From an uncultured SAR324 cluster bacterium (GTDB taxonomy: Bacteria > SAR324 > NAC60-12), in contig CACGSI010000040.1 of assembly GCA_902575715.1 (NCBI GenBank), positions 1-8,203 on the forward strand: 8,203 bases of DNA, in the 5' to 3' direction. The position numbers were made by a program, and so were the translations under genes. Below the pieces are notes generated by a model that was not told where the DNA came from, did not search any database, and saw nothing but the letters and a program-made list of their open reading frames with translations. Below are positions 1-6,433 of this stretch, piece after piece. Each line of letters opens with the position of its first letter. Within the stretch, counting starts at the first letter, position 1.

Positions 1-243
1 AATGTTTTTCAACAAACAGTAAAAAATCAATCAATCTATCTTATTTCTGATGGTGTAATAGAAAAGTTTAAAAAAGAAGGATTAGATTTAACTTCTATAA
101 AAGATATAAATGGAACCGTTTTCAAAAGTTCTGCCGAAGTTGTAAGATCAATTAATAGTAAATTAAATTTAACTAATGAACAAAAAAGAGTGATTGTAAA
201 ATATTCCCTGCAAAAAAAACTTTTTGACAAAATCACAGTATGA
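1..243 (+). CDS. 3' end of an unrecognised gene (5' truncated by window edge)
   Basis: Reading frame 1 is open from the first base to a TGA at 241-243 and gives 80 residues. The 5' end lies outside the window. The segment is lysine-rich and looks soluble: a beta-like stretch (SIYLISDGVIEKF) is followed by helical material ending in LTNEQKRVIVKYSLQKK. There is no membrane segment or motif that I recognise, so I assign no function. The next frame starts inside this one, 20 bases before its stop, with only a TTG and no ribosome binding site. An A8 run at 212-219 lies just before the overlap. The stop at 241-243 may therefore be the product of a one-base slip, and the real protein may continue to 421. 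It probably shares a transcript with the DUF47 gene at 418. Confidence 0.55.
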   Translation, partial: NVFQQTVKNQSIYLISDGVIEKFKKEGLDLTSIKDINGTVFKSSAEVVRSINSKLNLTNEQKRVIVKYSLQKKLFDKITV

Positions 244-421
244 TGCACTAAGAAAATTAGAAGGTAAATCTTTCGATCATGGTTGGGAACTTCGAGATGC
301 TCTTGCGGAAAAAAGTTCAGACTGGTTTTTAAAAGGTGGAGTAAAAAATAAGCTATATGATAGGGAAATTAAACAAAAACTAGAAAATATTTATAGAATT
401 TTAGAACGGAGAAGATTGTGA
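224..421 (+). CDS. Short unrecognised ORF, possibly the frameshifted C-terminus of the preceding gene
   Basis: This frame encodes at most 65 residues from a TTG at 224. It is charged and helical, with segments such as HGWELRDALAEKSSDWF and a basic C-terminus ending RILERRRL. I see no known family, signal peptide or membrane segment. The start is weak: no ATG is available, and no purine-rich site precedes the TTG, only CCCTGC, an A8 run and CTTT. Removing one A from the A8 run (212-219) joins the upstream frame directly into this one, reading ...KYSLQKNFLTKSQYDALRKLEG, with no internal stop. The simplest reading is that this is the tail of the upstream protein, broken by a real mutation, a sequencing error or slippage. 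The stop overlaps the GTG of the next gene by four bases (GTGA, 418-421), which shows translational coupling and argues that the frame is really translated. Confidence 0.5.
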   Translation: MTKSQYDALRKLEGKSFDHGWELRDALAEKSSDWFLKGGVKNKLYDREIKQKLENIYRILERRRL

Positions 422-1074
422 ATCCATTAAGTTTATTTTTTAAAAAACAGTTAGTAATTGAAGAAAAAATTCAACGTCTTTTGCGATACTTAGAAGATAT
501 GGGTCATATTTTTAAAGCAAATTTTGAATCTTATTTAGATGGAGAATTTGATGAATTAAATGCAGGAAAAGAAGAACTTGATAAAATTGAAAAAGAATTG
601 GACGATCTGGGACGCCAGATTCAAATGTTGTTGCTTAAAGAATCATTAATGCCGGATTCGAGAGATGATCTGTTGTGGTTCTTAACTAAATTTGATAAAG
701 TCCCCAGCAGCTTTAAGCATTCATATAGCGAAATTGTTATAGAGAGACCAGATATCCCAAACGATTTTCATTTACCTTTAAAAAATTTACTTGAACATAC
801 ACATGAAGCAGTGCGTTCTTTGGCAAGGTGCACAGATGCTCTTTTTTCAGATTTGAGATCGGTTAGGCAACATGTTGAAGAAGTAGGACGTCAAGAAAGT
901 ATGGTTGATAAAATTGAATATAAATTACTAAATTCAATTTTTGAGAATAAAGAATTTGAATTATCAAAAAAGTATCAACTTAAGAGTGTTTTAAGAAGGC
1001 TCGGATCAATAACCAATTTAGCTGAAGATGTGGCCGACTCCGTACTAATATTATCCATTAAATATTCAGCTTGA
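418..1074 (+). CDS. DUF47 family (PhoU-like) protein
   Basis: This is a 218-residue, all-helical cytoplasmic protein of the usual DUF47/TIGR00153 length. Proteins of this family resemble PhoU and often accompany Pit-type phosphate transporters, where they are thought to regulate phosphate uptake. The sequence shows two PhoU-like helical halves. One is near residues 35-72, with the acidic helix KEELDKIEKELDDL. The other is near 125-218, with HVEEVGRQESMVDKIE (152-167) and the closing helix ITNLAEDVADSVL (198-210). The regularly spaced Glu/Asp residues of these helices match the metal-binding positions of PhoU-like proteins. The GTG start at 418 is supported by GGAG at 408-411, six bases upstream, and by the four-base overlap with the preceding stop. 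No Pit gene follows: the next gene is convergent. If a transporter partner exists it lies elsewhere. Family assignment is good; the physiological role is inferred. Confidence 0.82.
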   Translation: MNPLSLFFKKQLVIEEKIQRLLRYLEDMGHIFKANFESYLDGEFDELNAGKEELDKIEKELDDLGRQIQMLLLKESLMPDSRDDLLWFLTKFDKVPSSFKHSYSEIVIERPDIPNDFHLPLKNLLEHTHEAVRSLARCTDALFSDLRSVRQHVEEVGRQESMVDKIEYKLLNSIFENKEFELSKKYQLKSVLRRLGSITNLAEDVADSVLILSIKYSA

Positions 1075-1086
1075 AAAAATTATATT

Positions 1087-1113
1087 GAGCACATTTTCAT
1101 AGCAATCTTGCTC
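1087..1113 (+). terminator. Weak candidate terminator between convergent genes
   Basis: The 45-base gap between the DUF47 stop and the GST stop contains GAGCA at 1087-1091 pairing with TGCTC at 1109-1113. An alternative tight hairpin lies within it (AGCA at 1101-1104 with TGCT at 1109-1112). Both are followed on the plus strand by TAATTTTTAA. The stems are only 4-5 bp, so this is a weak call. The convergent arrangement is the main reason to expect a terminator here. Confidence 0.3.
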
Positions 1114-1119
1114 TAATTT

Positions 1120-1749
1120 TTAACTTAGTTTAGATTTATTTTTCCACTCTACAATTTTTGGTAAATTATCTATTTTGTTTTGATGAGCGTTTAGTCTAGG
1201 ATAGTTTTCAAGAATATTTACTGGGATCCCATCTACTATCCCACCTGCAATCCATCCACATAACCGCCATGCTGCTAAATCTGCTATACTTAGAGAATTG
1301 CCTACGAAAAAATTTTTATTATTATCCTCTAGTATTTTTTCTAGAAAACCTAACCATCGAGGTAAAATAATTTCTGCTAATTCCCTACGCATTTTTGTGC
1401 TTAATTTATGGTCTTTTTCTTTCAGTGCAGGTCTCATTTGATTTGTTATGTCAGTAGCCAAATCTATAACTTCATCAACTTTTGCTGCATTAAATTGATT
1501 GTCCGAGGGATATAAACCGCTAATTTTTCCACAAAAACGGGCTATTGCTCCTGTTTGAGCAATTGTTTTTCCATTAACTTGAAGAATAGGAAATTGACCG
1601 AAAGGAAGAGTTCCATCATTTTTCATTTTCTTTATTTCTTCACTTGAAGGACGAAAATCTTCAAATTCTATCCCCCCAATAAATAATGCTAACCGACTAA
1701 CTTCTGCTCTCCAAAACGGAATATTTGGATAAATCAATTTTAATTTCAT
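1120..1749 (-). CDS. Glutathione S-transferase, sigma-like
   Basis: The 209-residue product has the full two-domain architecture of a cytosolic glutathione S-transferase, which conjugates glutathione to electrophiles or uses it in related reactions. The N-terminal thioredoxin-like domain (about 1-82) carries Tyr7, at the catalytic position of tyrosine-type (alpha/mu/pi/sigma) GSTs. It also has the cis-proline in GQFPIL (Pro54) and AQTGAI at 65-70, the site that binds the gamma-glutamyl part of glutathione, usually QS and here QT. The helical C-terminal domain (about 88-209) contains the conserved N-capping box and hydrophobic staple, NSLSIADLAAW (151-161). The ATG at 1749 places Tyr7 correctly, although its ribosome binding site is weak. 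The gene lies 111 bases downstream of the DppC-like permease on the same strand, so it may be the last gene of that run or have its own promoter. The physiological substrate cannot be deduced. Confidence 0.85.
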   Translation of the reverse strand: MKLKLIYPNIPFWRAEVSRLALFIGGIEFEDFRPSSEEIKKMKNDGTLPFGQFPILQVNGKTIAQTGAIARFCGKISGLYPSDNQFNAAKVDEVIDLATDITNQMRPALKEKDHKLSTKMRRELAEIILPRWLGFLEKILEDNNKNFFVGNSLSIADLAAWRLCGWIAGGIVDGIPVNILENYPRLNAHQNKIDNLPKIVEWKNKSKLS

Positions 1750-1795
1750 AACTAAATCTTTTTTAAGAGTTTAAAATTTTTTTTGCTCTTCGATT

Positions 1796-1801
1796 ATTAT
1801 A
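1796..1801 (-). promoter_or_regulatory. Candidate -10 box for the GST gene
   Basis: On the minus strand this reads TATAAT, an exact sigma70-type -10 hexamer, 46 bases upstream of the GST start codon. The -35 region is poor: the hexamers at 16-18 base spacing read TTCTGA, TTTCTG or TTTTCT. The rest of the gap 1750-1860 is very AT-rich. It also holds a short inverted repeat, AAGAG at 1765-1769 and CTCTT at 1786-1790, that lacks the features of a convincing terminator. In AT-rich DNA a TATAAT can occur by chance. Confidence 0.35.
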
Positions 1802-1860
1802 GAATGATTAGAGTGTTTCAGAAAAATTTTAATAAAAAATATAAACTTTTAAATATTTCA

Positions 1861-2670
1861 TCACTTTTTTACATTCAAACGAGGATCTAAAATATCTCTT
1901 AATCCATCACCCATTATATTTAATCCTAGAACAGTAAAGACTATGGCAATTCCTGGAAGAATGGCCAATTGTGGTGCAAAAAACATCATTGTTTGAGCTT
2001 CGCTTAGCATTTTTCCCCAGCTTGGTTGAGGTGGTTGAGTCCCAAGCCCTAAATAACTTAGGCCTGCCTCTGCAAGAATCCCTAAGGAAAATTGTATTGT
2101 TACTTGAACTATTAGAATACTTATTATATTTGGTAAAATATGTTCTATTGCTATCTGTAACTCATTTTTTCCTGAAATTCTAGCAGCAAGTATGAATTCT
2201 AGTTTATAAATTACTAAAGCACTACCACGACTGATTCTTGCAAAAACAGGAATATTAAAAATACCTATAGCTAAAATTGAATTATAAACTCCGGGGCCAT
2301 AAATTGCGGAAAGCATAACTGCGGTCAACAAAGCGGGGAAAGCAAAAGCAAAATCATTTAAACGCATTAATGACTCTTCAATCCATCCTCTTTGGCTAGC
2401 CGCCAAAATTCCTAGTGGTACTCCTATTCCTGCCCCTAATACAATAGCAAGTACTGAAACAATCATTGAATTCCACGCGCCTGACATTAACATTGAAGTC
2501 ATATCTCGTCCAAAATGATCTGTTCCAAGCCAATGATTTATCGATGGACCTTGTAATTTGTTTGCAATGTTAAGTAATTCAACTGAATAAGGTGTCCAAA
2601 ATATCGAAATAATCCCTACTAAAACCATAAAAAAACTTAGAATTACTCCTATTAAAAAATTTCTGTTCAT
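1861..2670 (-). CDS. ABC transporter permease, DppC/OppC type
   Basis: This 269-residue inner-membrane protein is the second permease of a peptide/nickel-type ABC importer. Family features are visible in order. An N-terminal membrane helix spans about 5-25. The motif HWLGTDHFGRD (46-56) is characteristic of DppC-type permeases. Several hydrophobic helices follow. The cytoplasmic EAA loop, where the ATPase docks, is at about 160-181 (ILAARISGKNELQIAIEHILPN). The segment GLSYLGLGTQPPQPSWGKML (203-222) and the C-terminal GDGLRDILDPRL are also typical. It lies 35 bases downstream of the DppB-like gene, so the two are almost certainly co-transcribed and form a heterodimeric channel. No strong ribosome binding site precedes the ATG. 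In many loci the ATPase genes dppD/dppF come next; here the next gene is a GST, so the energy-coupling subunits are missing from this locus. Substrate is uncertain, most likely a short peptide or peptide-like compound. Confidence 0.92.
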   Translation of the reverse strand: MNRNFLIGVILSFFMVLVGIISIFWTPYSVELLNIANKLQGPSINHWLGTDHFGRDMTSMLMSGAWNSMIVSVLAIVLGAGIGVPLGILAASQRGWIEESLMRLNDFAFAFPALLTAVMLSAIYGPGVYNSILAIGIFNIPVFARISRGSALVIYKLEFILAARISGKNELQIAIEHILPNIISILIVQVTIQFSLGILAEAGLSYLGLGTQPPQPSWGKMLSEAQTMMFFAPQLAILPGIAIVFTVLGLNIMGDGLRDILDPRLNVKK

Positions 2671-2705
2671 TAGATTATTCTGACATTGTTTTTATTTCTA
2701 GGATT

Positions 2706-3656
2706 TTATTGACTACTATCCCTTAATCTTGGATCTAGAGAGAGATATAGAATGTCAGTCAAAAAATTTATTGTTACAACTGTTGCGGCTAGTAATAATA
2801 CAATGTTTTTTACAACCACTAAATCTCTTTGTGAAATTGATTGAAATAATAATCTCCCCAATCCCGGAAGGTAATAAACATTTTCTATGATAATTGTTCC
2901 TGCAAGTAAAAAAGAGAGTTGTAAGCCAAGTATAGTTACTACAGGAATCAAAGCATTCCTAAAAGCATGTTTCCAAAGTGCAGCATTTCTGCTTAGTCCC
3001 TTTGCACGTGCTGTACGTACAAAATCTTCTCGCATGGTTTCTAAAACTGCGGAACGAGTTACTCTAGCCAAAATTGCGGCTTGTGGTAAGGCAAGTGATA
3101 TAGCTGGTAAGGTTAATGATTTTAGTCCGGCTCCAACTCCCATTTCCCAACCAGGGAAACCTCCAGCAGAAAACCAACCTAGTTTAACTGAAAAAAGTAA
3201 TATTAAAAGAATTGCAAACCAAAAATTAGGAACAGCAATTCCTAGTTGAGAGAACCCCATTATTCCTGTATCAGTTAATCTTTTATGATTTGCAGCAGCA
3301 AACACTCCTAAAGGTATAGCGAGAAAAGTGGAAAGAAAAATAGCCAGTGATGCTAATGGAATACTGAGTGAGAGTCTTTCAATTATAAGGGAAGAAACTT
3401 GGATGTCGTAAGTATAACTTCTTCCAAAATTTCCACTTAAAGCACCAGAAATCCAACTGATATAACGTTCTGATGCAGGGCGATCAATTCCCATTTCGGA
3501 TCTAAGAGCTGCTAATGTGTCATCCTGTGCACCTACTCCAAGGATGATGGAAGCCGGATCACCAGGTAAAATTTCTAGAAGGAAAAAAATGACTAGAGAA
3601 GCAACAAGTAAAGTGATGATAAATACAAAAAATCTTTTTGCGATTATGACTGCCAT
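2706..3656 (-). CDS. ABC transporter permease, DppB/OppB type
   Basis: The product is 316 residues, typical of the first permease of family-5 peptide importers. It begins with a basic residue stretch and a membrane helix (about 8-28), followed by the conserved ILPGDPASIILG (29-40). After a periplasmic region with GNFGRSYTY (75-83) come the core membrane helices. The EAA loop lies at about 211-239 (DFVRTARAKGLSRNAALW with downstream RNALIP) and contacts the ATPase. The end contains IENVYYLPGLGRLLFQS (257-273) and the closing LSLDPRLRD, both standard for DppB. The ATG at 3656 has a short AGG at 3660-3662, close to the codon. Upstream, between the binding-protein stop and this start, is a strong stem-loop (3671-3702) that probably sets the ratio of binding protein to permease. 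It partners the DppC-like protein; no ATPase is encoded nearby. Confidence 0.93.
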   Translation of the reverse strand: MAVIIAKRFFVFIITLLVASLVIFFLLEILPGDPASIILGVGAQDDTLAALRSEMGIDRPASERYISWISGALSGNFGRSYTYDIQVSSLIIERLSLSIPLASLAIFLSTFLAIPLGVFAAANHKRLTDTGIMGFSQLGIAVPNFWFAILLILLFSVKLGWFSAGGFPGWEMGVGAGLKSLTLPAISLALPQAAILARVTRSAVLETMREDFVRTARAKGLSRNAALWKHAFRNALIPVVTILGLQLSFLLAGTIIIENVYYLPGLGRLLFQSISQRDLVVVKNIVLLLAATVVTINFLTDILYLSLDPRLRDSSQ

Positions 3657-3670
3657 TTACCTATGAAAAC

Positions 3671-3702
3671 GAAGCGCCTCAAAGATCTTTCTGAAACGCT
3701 TC
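3671..3702 (-). promoter_or_regulatory. Stem-loop between binding-protein and permease genes
   Basis: In the minus-strand transcript this 32-base segment folds into a continuous 13-bp stem with a 6-base loop. The arms start GAAGCG and end CGCTTC; ten pairs are Watson-Crick and three are G-U. It begins 9 bases after the binding-protein stop and ends 8 bases before the AGG of the permease gene. There is no clear U-tract behind it (GTTTTCATAGG), so it is more likely a 3' stabiliser or partial attenuator than a full terminator. Such structures are known after periplasmic binding-protein genes, where the binding protein is needed in excess of the permeases. Confidence 0.6.
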
Positions 3703-3711
3703 TTATCGGGA

Positions 3712-5205
3712 TTAATTTTTCCAGCTTACACTGGTTAAGTCATTTGCCTGCACAGGACTGTTTTCCCAGAGTCCGATTACATTTTTATTCCATATCCCTA
3801 ACTTTGCTAATTGAAATAGGAATCCATTTACAGCATCTTTAGAAAGTATAGCTTGTGCGGCTCCCATTAAAGCGTATCTTTTTTTTGTGTCTGAAGTTAC
3901 ATTTAAATCACTAATAATGGAGTTAAATGCAGAGTTTTGATACTGGAAGTAATACTTTGGTCGACTGTAAATACCAATATCCATAGGTTCTGTGTGAGAA
4001 ACTATAGTTAAATCGAAATCTTTGTTCTTAAACACCTGATCGAGCCATTGTGCCCATTCTACAGGAATTATTTTTAGTTTAATTCCGACTTTACTTAATT
4101 GTGAGGCAACAATTTCCCCACCCCTTCTAGCATATGATGGGGGAGGTAATTTAAGTGTAGCATTAAATCCATTAGGTAGTCCTGCTTCGGCAAGTAATTT
4201 TTTTGCTTTATTGATATTATGAGGATAATTTCCTGTAAGATCAACATATGCAGCATGGTGTGGGGCAAAATGTGATCCTATAGGAGTGCCAAAGCCAAAC
4301 ATTGCTCCATCTATTATTTCTAGGGGATTCAATGCGTGAGCAATTGCTTGACGAACTCTGAGATCATTGAAAGGTTTTTTTTTATTATTTGTTGAAAGGA
4401 TTGTTTCACCCTCTGTGCTACCCACTTTTACGGTAAATCGAGGATCATTTTGAAACTGTGAAGCCATTTCAGGTGCGGGGAAATTAGCAAATGCATCAGC
4501 ATCTCCGGCCATTAATGCAGCTACTGCTGCTGCGGGATCAGGAATAATTTTAAATGTTGCAGTTTTAAGATCGGGCTTTTCACCCCAGTAGTTTTTATTT
4601 TCTATCAATTCTACTCGATCTCCTTTTACCCAGCGTTTAAAACTGAAAGGTCCTGTCCCTATAGGCTTACTTTTATTAGTACTGGCACTAGCTGGATCAA
4701 CAATAACGGCATCTCCCCAACCCATGTTAAACAAGAAGTTCCCAGTCGGATTCTTTAGAGTGACAACGACTGTATTTGTTCCTTGAGCTCTAACATCTTC
4801 AATTGCATTAAACAAAGATTTTTGTGCATTGGTACTTTTTTCCGATCTTGCTCGATTTAGCGAAAAAATTACATCACTCGAATCAAATATTGAGCCGTCG
4901 TGAAACTTAACTCCGTTTCTGAGTTTAAATGTATATTTTAGTCCTTTTTCGGAAATGGTCCATGATTTAGCTAATGCTGGAAGAACTTCAGCATTTTGAT
5001 TTATTCTTGTGAGTCCTTCAAATACGTTTGCATAAACTATTTCATCGATTGCTGCGGCTGCTCCAGCTGTGGGGTCAAGATGCGGTGGTTCAAGCACCAT
5101 CCCCATTGTTAAATGAGTTTTTCCAGCATATGCTGATGCTGAAATTATCAAAGATGAGCAACTTGCTAGAATTAACTTTGCATATTTATAGATGTTTTTT
5201 TTCAT
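3712..5205 (-). CDS. Periplasmic peptide-binding protein, SBP family 5 (DppA/OppA-like)
   Basis: This 497-residue protein captures the substrate in the periplasm and delivers it to the DppB/DppC-like permeases encoded downstream. Residues 1-27 form a signal peptide, with basic residues near the start, a hydrophobic stretch LIISASA and a probable signal peptidase I site after AYA (27/28). Cys16 sits in an LASC context, but the hydrophobic run before it is too short for a convincing lipobox. The family-5 hallmarks follow: LEPPHLDPTAGAA (38-50), YANVFEGLTR (58-67) and VLPALAKSWTIS (74-85). Next comes KYTFKLRNGVKFHDGSIF (90-107), then SSDVIFSLNRA. Later segments such as VRQAIAHALN are also typical. 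The ATG at 5205 is preceded by GAGAG (5212-5216) at a spacing of six bases, one of the better ribosome binding sites in the window. The ligand cannot be read from sequence; dipeptide, oligopeptide, glutathione and nickel binders share this fold. Confidence 0.93.
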   Translation of the reverse strand: MKKNIYKYAKLILASCSSLIISASAYAGKTHLTMGMVLEPPHLDPTAGAAAAIDEIVYANVFEGLTRINQNAEVLPALAKSWTISEKGLKYTFKLRNGVKFHDGSIFDSSDVIFSLNRARSEKSTNAQKSLFNAIEDVRAQGTNTVVVTLKNPTGNFLFNMGWGDAVIVDPASASTNKSKPIGTGPFSFKRWVKGDRVELIENKNYWGEKPDLKTATFKIIPDPAAAVAALMAGDADAFANFPAPEMASQFQNDPRFTVKVGSTEGETILSTNNKKKPFNDLRVRQAIAHALNPLEIIDGAMFGFGTPIGSHFAPHHAAYVDLTGNYPHNINKAKKLLAEAGLPNGFNATLKLPPPSYARRGGEIVASQLSKVGIKLKIIPVEWAQWLDQVFKNKDFDLTIVSHTEPMDIGIYSRPKYYFQYQNSAFNSIISDLNVTSDTKKRYALMGAAQAILSKDAVNGFLFQLAKLGIWNKNVIGLWENSPVQANDLTSVSWKN

Positions 5206-5248
5206 AATTAACTCTCAAGAAATAAATTTTATCTCTAAATTTTTAAGC

Positions 5249-5274
5249 AATGATTTACAAGGATTTGTATCATT
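5249..5274 (-). promoter_or_regulatory. Inverted repeat upstream of the binding-protein gene
   Basis: On the plus strand AATGAT (5249-5254) and ACAA (5257-5260) pair with TTGT (5265-5268) and ATCATT (5269-5274) around the loop GGAT, leaving a two-base bulge. It lies in the 98-base gap between the peptidase stop and the binding-protein start. A TAAAAT on the minus strand (5226-5231) is a possible -10, and the repeat would then cover its -35 position, as an operator would. It could equally be a hairpin at the 3' end of the peptidase transcript, though no U-tract follows. The -35 itself is not recognisable. Confidence 0.35.
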
Positions 5275-5303
5275 TCAAAAACTCTTAAAAAATGCAAATT
5301 TAA

Positions 5304-6407
5304 TTATTCATTTAAATAATCCTTATAACATTTTAATTCCCCCATAGATTCAGCAGCAAAAACTCCTCTAGCTATTGCACGACTAATACAATCTGAAGCC
5401 ATCATCCCTAATCGAGAAATATCAATTGATGGAGTGCTTGAAAGAGGAATTTCCCCAGTTGACAATACAAAAACAGTATCTCCATCAAAAGGAGTGTGTA
5501 CAGGTCTTATTGCTCGAGCAATTCCATCTTGGGCCATTATAGCAATTCGTTTAGCTTGAGATTTTGTGAGAGTTGCATCTGTTGCCACAACACACAGAGT
5601 TGTATTTGTCGGGATATTAATCTTAGGAGGTTTTTTTTTTCTAAAAGCTTTTTTCTTTTGGTAAGGATCAATTTCAAAGAATGGACTTTCAAAATCAAAA
5701 TCTAGTTCTATTTCATTTGTTTTTTGGTCTTCGGAATTATTAATTTTTGGAAAACCTCTACCACCAAATTCAGCATCTCTTTCAAATGGCCAGGCCCAAA
5801 AGTCAAGACTGCCAGGAAGAGTTACTGATCCAAATGAGTTTACAGCCGCCAATGCACCCACAGTAAATCCATTACTATGAGGTTTTAAAGATTTTTGAAT
5901 TAAAGATGAGGTCCCTAAACCCCCTTTTAAAGAACCAGCTATTGCTCCTGTTCCGGCACCTACGTTTCCTATAGAACAATTATAATCTGCTTTAGATAAG
6001 GCTTCTTCACCAAATTCAAAATATGTGTGTTTTTTTACAAATGATTTTTCGCCACCATTTTGTAAATCAAATAAAATTGCAGCTGGTATAATGGGAACTG
6101 AGATATCTTTCCCTACTTGGAATCCAACCCCTTGATTTTTTAAACTTGAGGCGACGCCACTGGCAGCATCTAATCCCATTGCAGAACCTCCACTTAAAAC
6201 AATTGCATGAATTTCTTCAACTAGATTTGTTGGATTTAAAGAATCTGTTTCTCTAGTTCCAGGAGCTCCTCCACGGCAATCTACGGCGGCTACTAAAGCA
6301 TTATCAGATGTCACAACTGTTGCTCCGCTCATTATTTTTTTGTTATGAGCATGTCCAACTTTCACGCCTTTTACATCTGTTATATTATTTTTTGGTCCTG
6401 GTTTCAT
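5304..6407 (-). CDS. P1 family (S58) self-processing aminopeptidase, DmpA/NylC-like
   Basis: The product belongs to the DmpA/BapA/NylC group of N-terminal nucleophile hydrolases. These enzymes cut themselves into two chains and then release N-terminal residues from unusual peptides or amides (D-amino-acid, beta-amino-acid or nylon-type oligomers). I use the ATG at 6407, because MKPGPKNNITDVKGVKVGHA is the usual family N-terminus; 367 residues. The longer frame from a TTG at 6437 adds ten residues, overlaps the acs stop and has no ribosome binding site. In the longer frame's numbering, visible motifs are CRGGAPGTRETD (54-65), IVLSGGSAMGLDAASGV (79-95), VGAGTGAIAG (159-168) and AAVNSFG (197-203). 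The predicted autocleavage site is Asn278/Thr279 in TNTTLCVVATDATL, with Thr279 the nucleophile. Asp318 and Asp320 (FDGD) match the paired catalytic-region aspartates of NylC. There is no signal peptide, so it acts in the cytoplasm. A charged linker at about 228-275 precedes the cleavage site. It lies directly after acs and before the peptide-binding protein. Confidence 0.88.
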   Translation of the reverse strand: MKPGPKNNITDVKGVKVGHAHNKKIMSGATVVTSDNALVAAVDCRGGAPGTRETDSLNPTNLVEEIHAIVLSGGSAMGLDAASGVASSLKNQGVGFQVGKDISVPIIPAAILFDLQNGGEKSFVKKHTYFEFGEEALSKADYNCSIGNVGAGTGAIAGSLKGGLGTSSLIQKSLKPHSNGFTVGALAAVNSFGSVTLPGSLDFWAWPFERDAEFGGRGFPKINNSEDQKTNEIELDFDFESPFFEIDPYQKKKAFRKKKPPKINIPTNTTLCVVATDATLTKSQAKRIAIMAQDGIARAIRPVHTPFDGDTVFVLSTGEIPLSSTPSIDISRLGMMASDCISRAIARGVFAAESMGELKCYKDYLNE

Positions 6408-6433
6408 TATTAGTTTGACTGCAAACAAAAATT

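Noticed and set aside
36..248. 70-codon open frame on the minus strand
   Set aside because: It is antisense to the first plus-strand frame. Its cysteine- and phenylalanine-rich product looks like the complement of a lysine-rich coding sequence.
1765..1790. AAGAG/CTCTT inverted repeat as a terminator after the DppC-like gene
   Set aside because: The stem is only 5 bp with a 16-base AT-rich loop and has no U-tract after it in the minus-strand direction (it is followed by A's).
2887..3249. 120-codon open frame on the plus strand
   Set aside because: It lies wholly inside the DppB-like gene on the other strand, and its product has no recognisable domain or family pattern.
5173..5205. Lipoprotein signal in the binding protein (LASC with Cys16)
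   Set aside because: The hydrophobic stretch before Cys16 is only about five residues, whereas a longer one runs on to a good AYA signal peptidase I site at residue 27.
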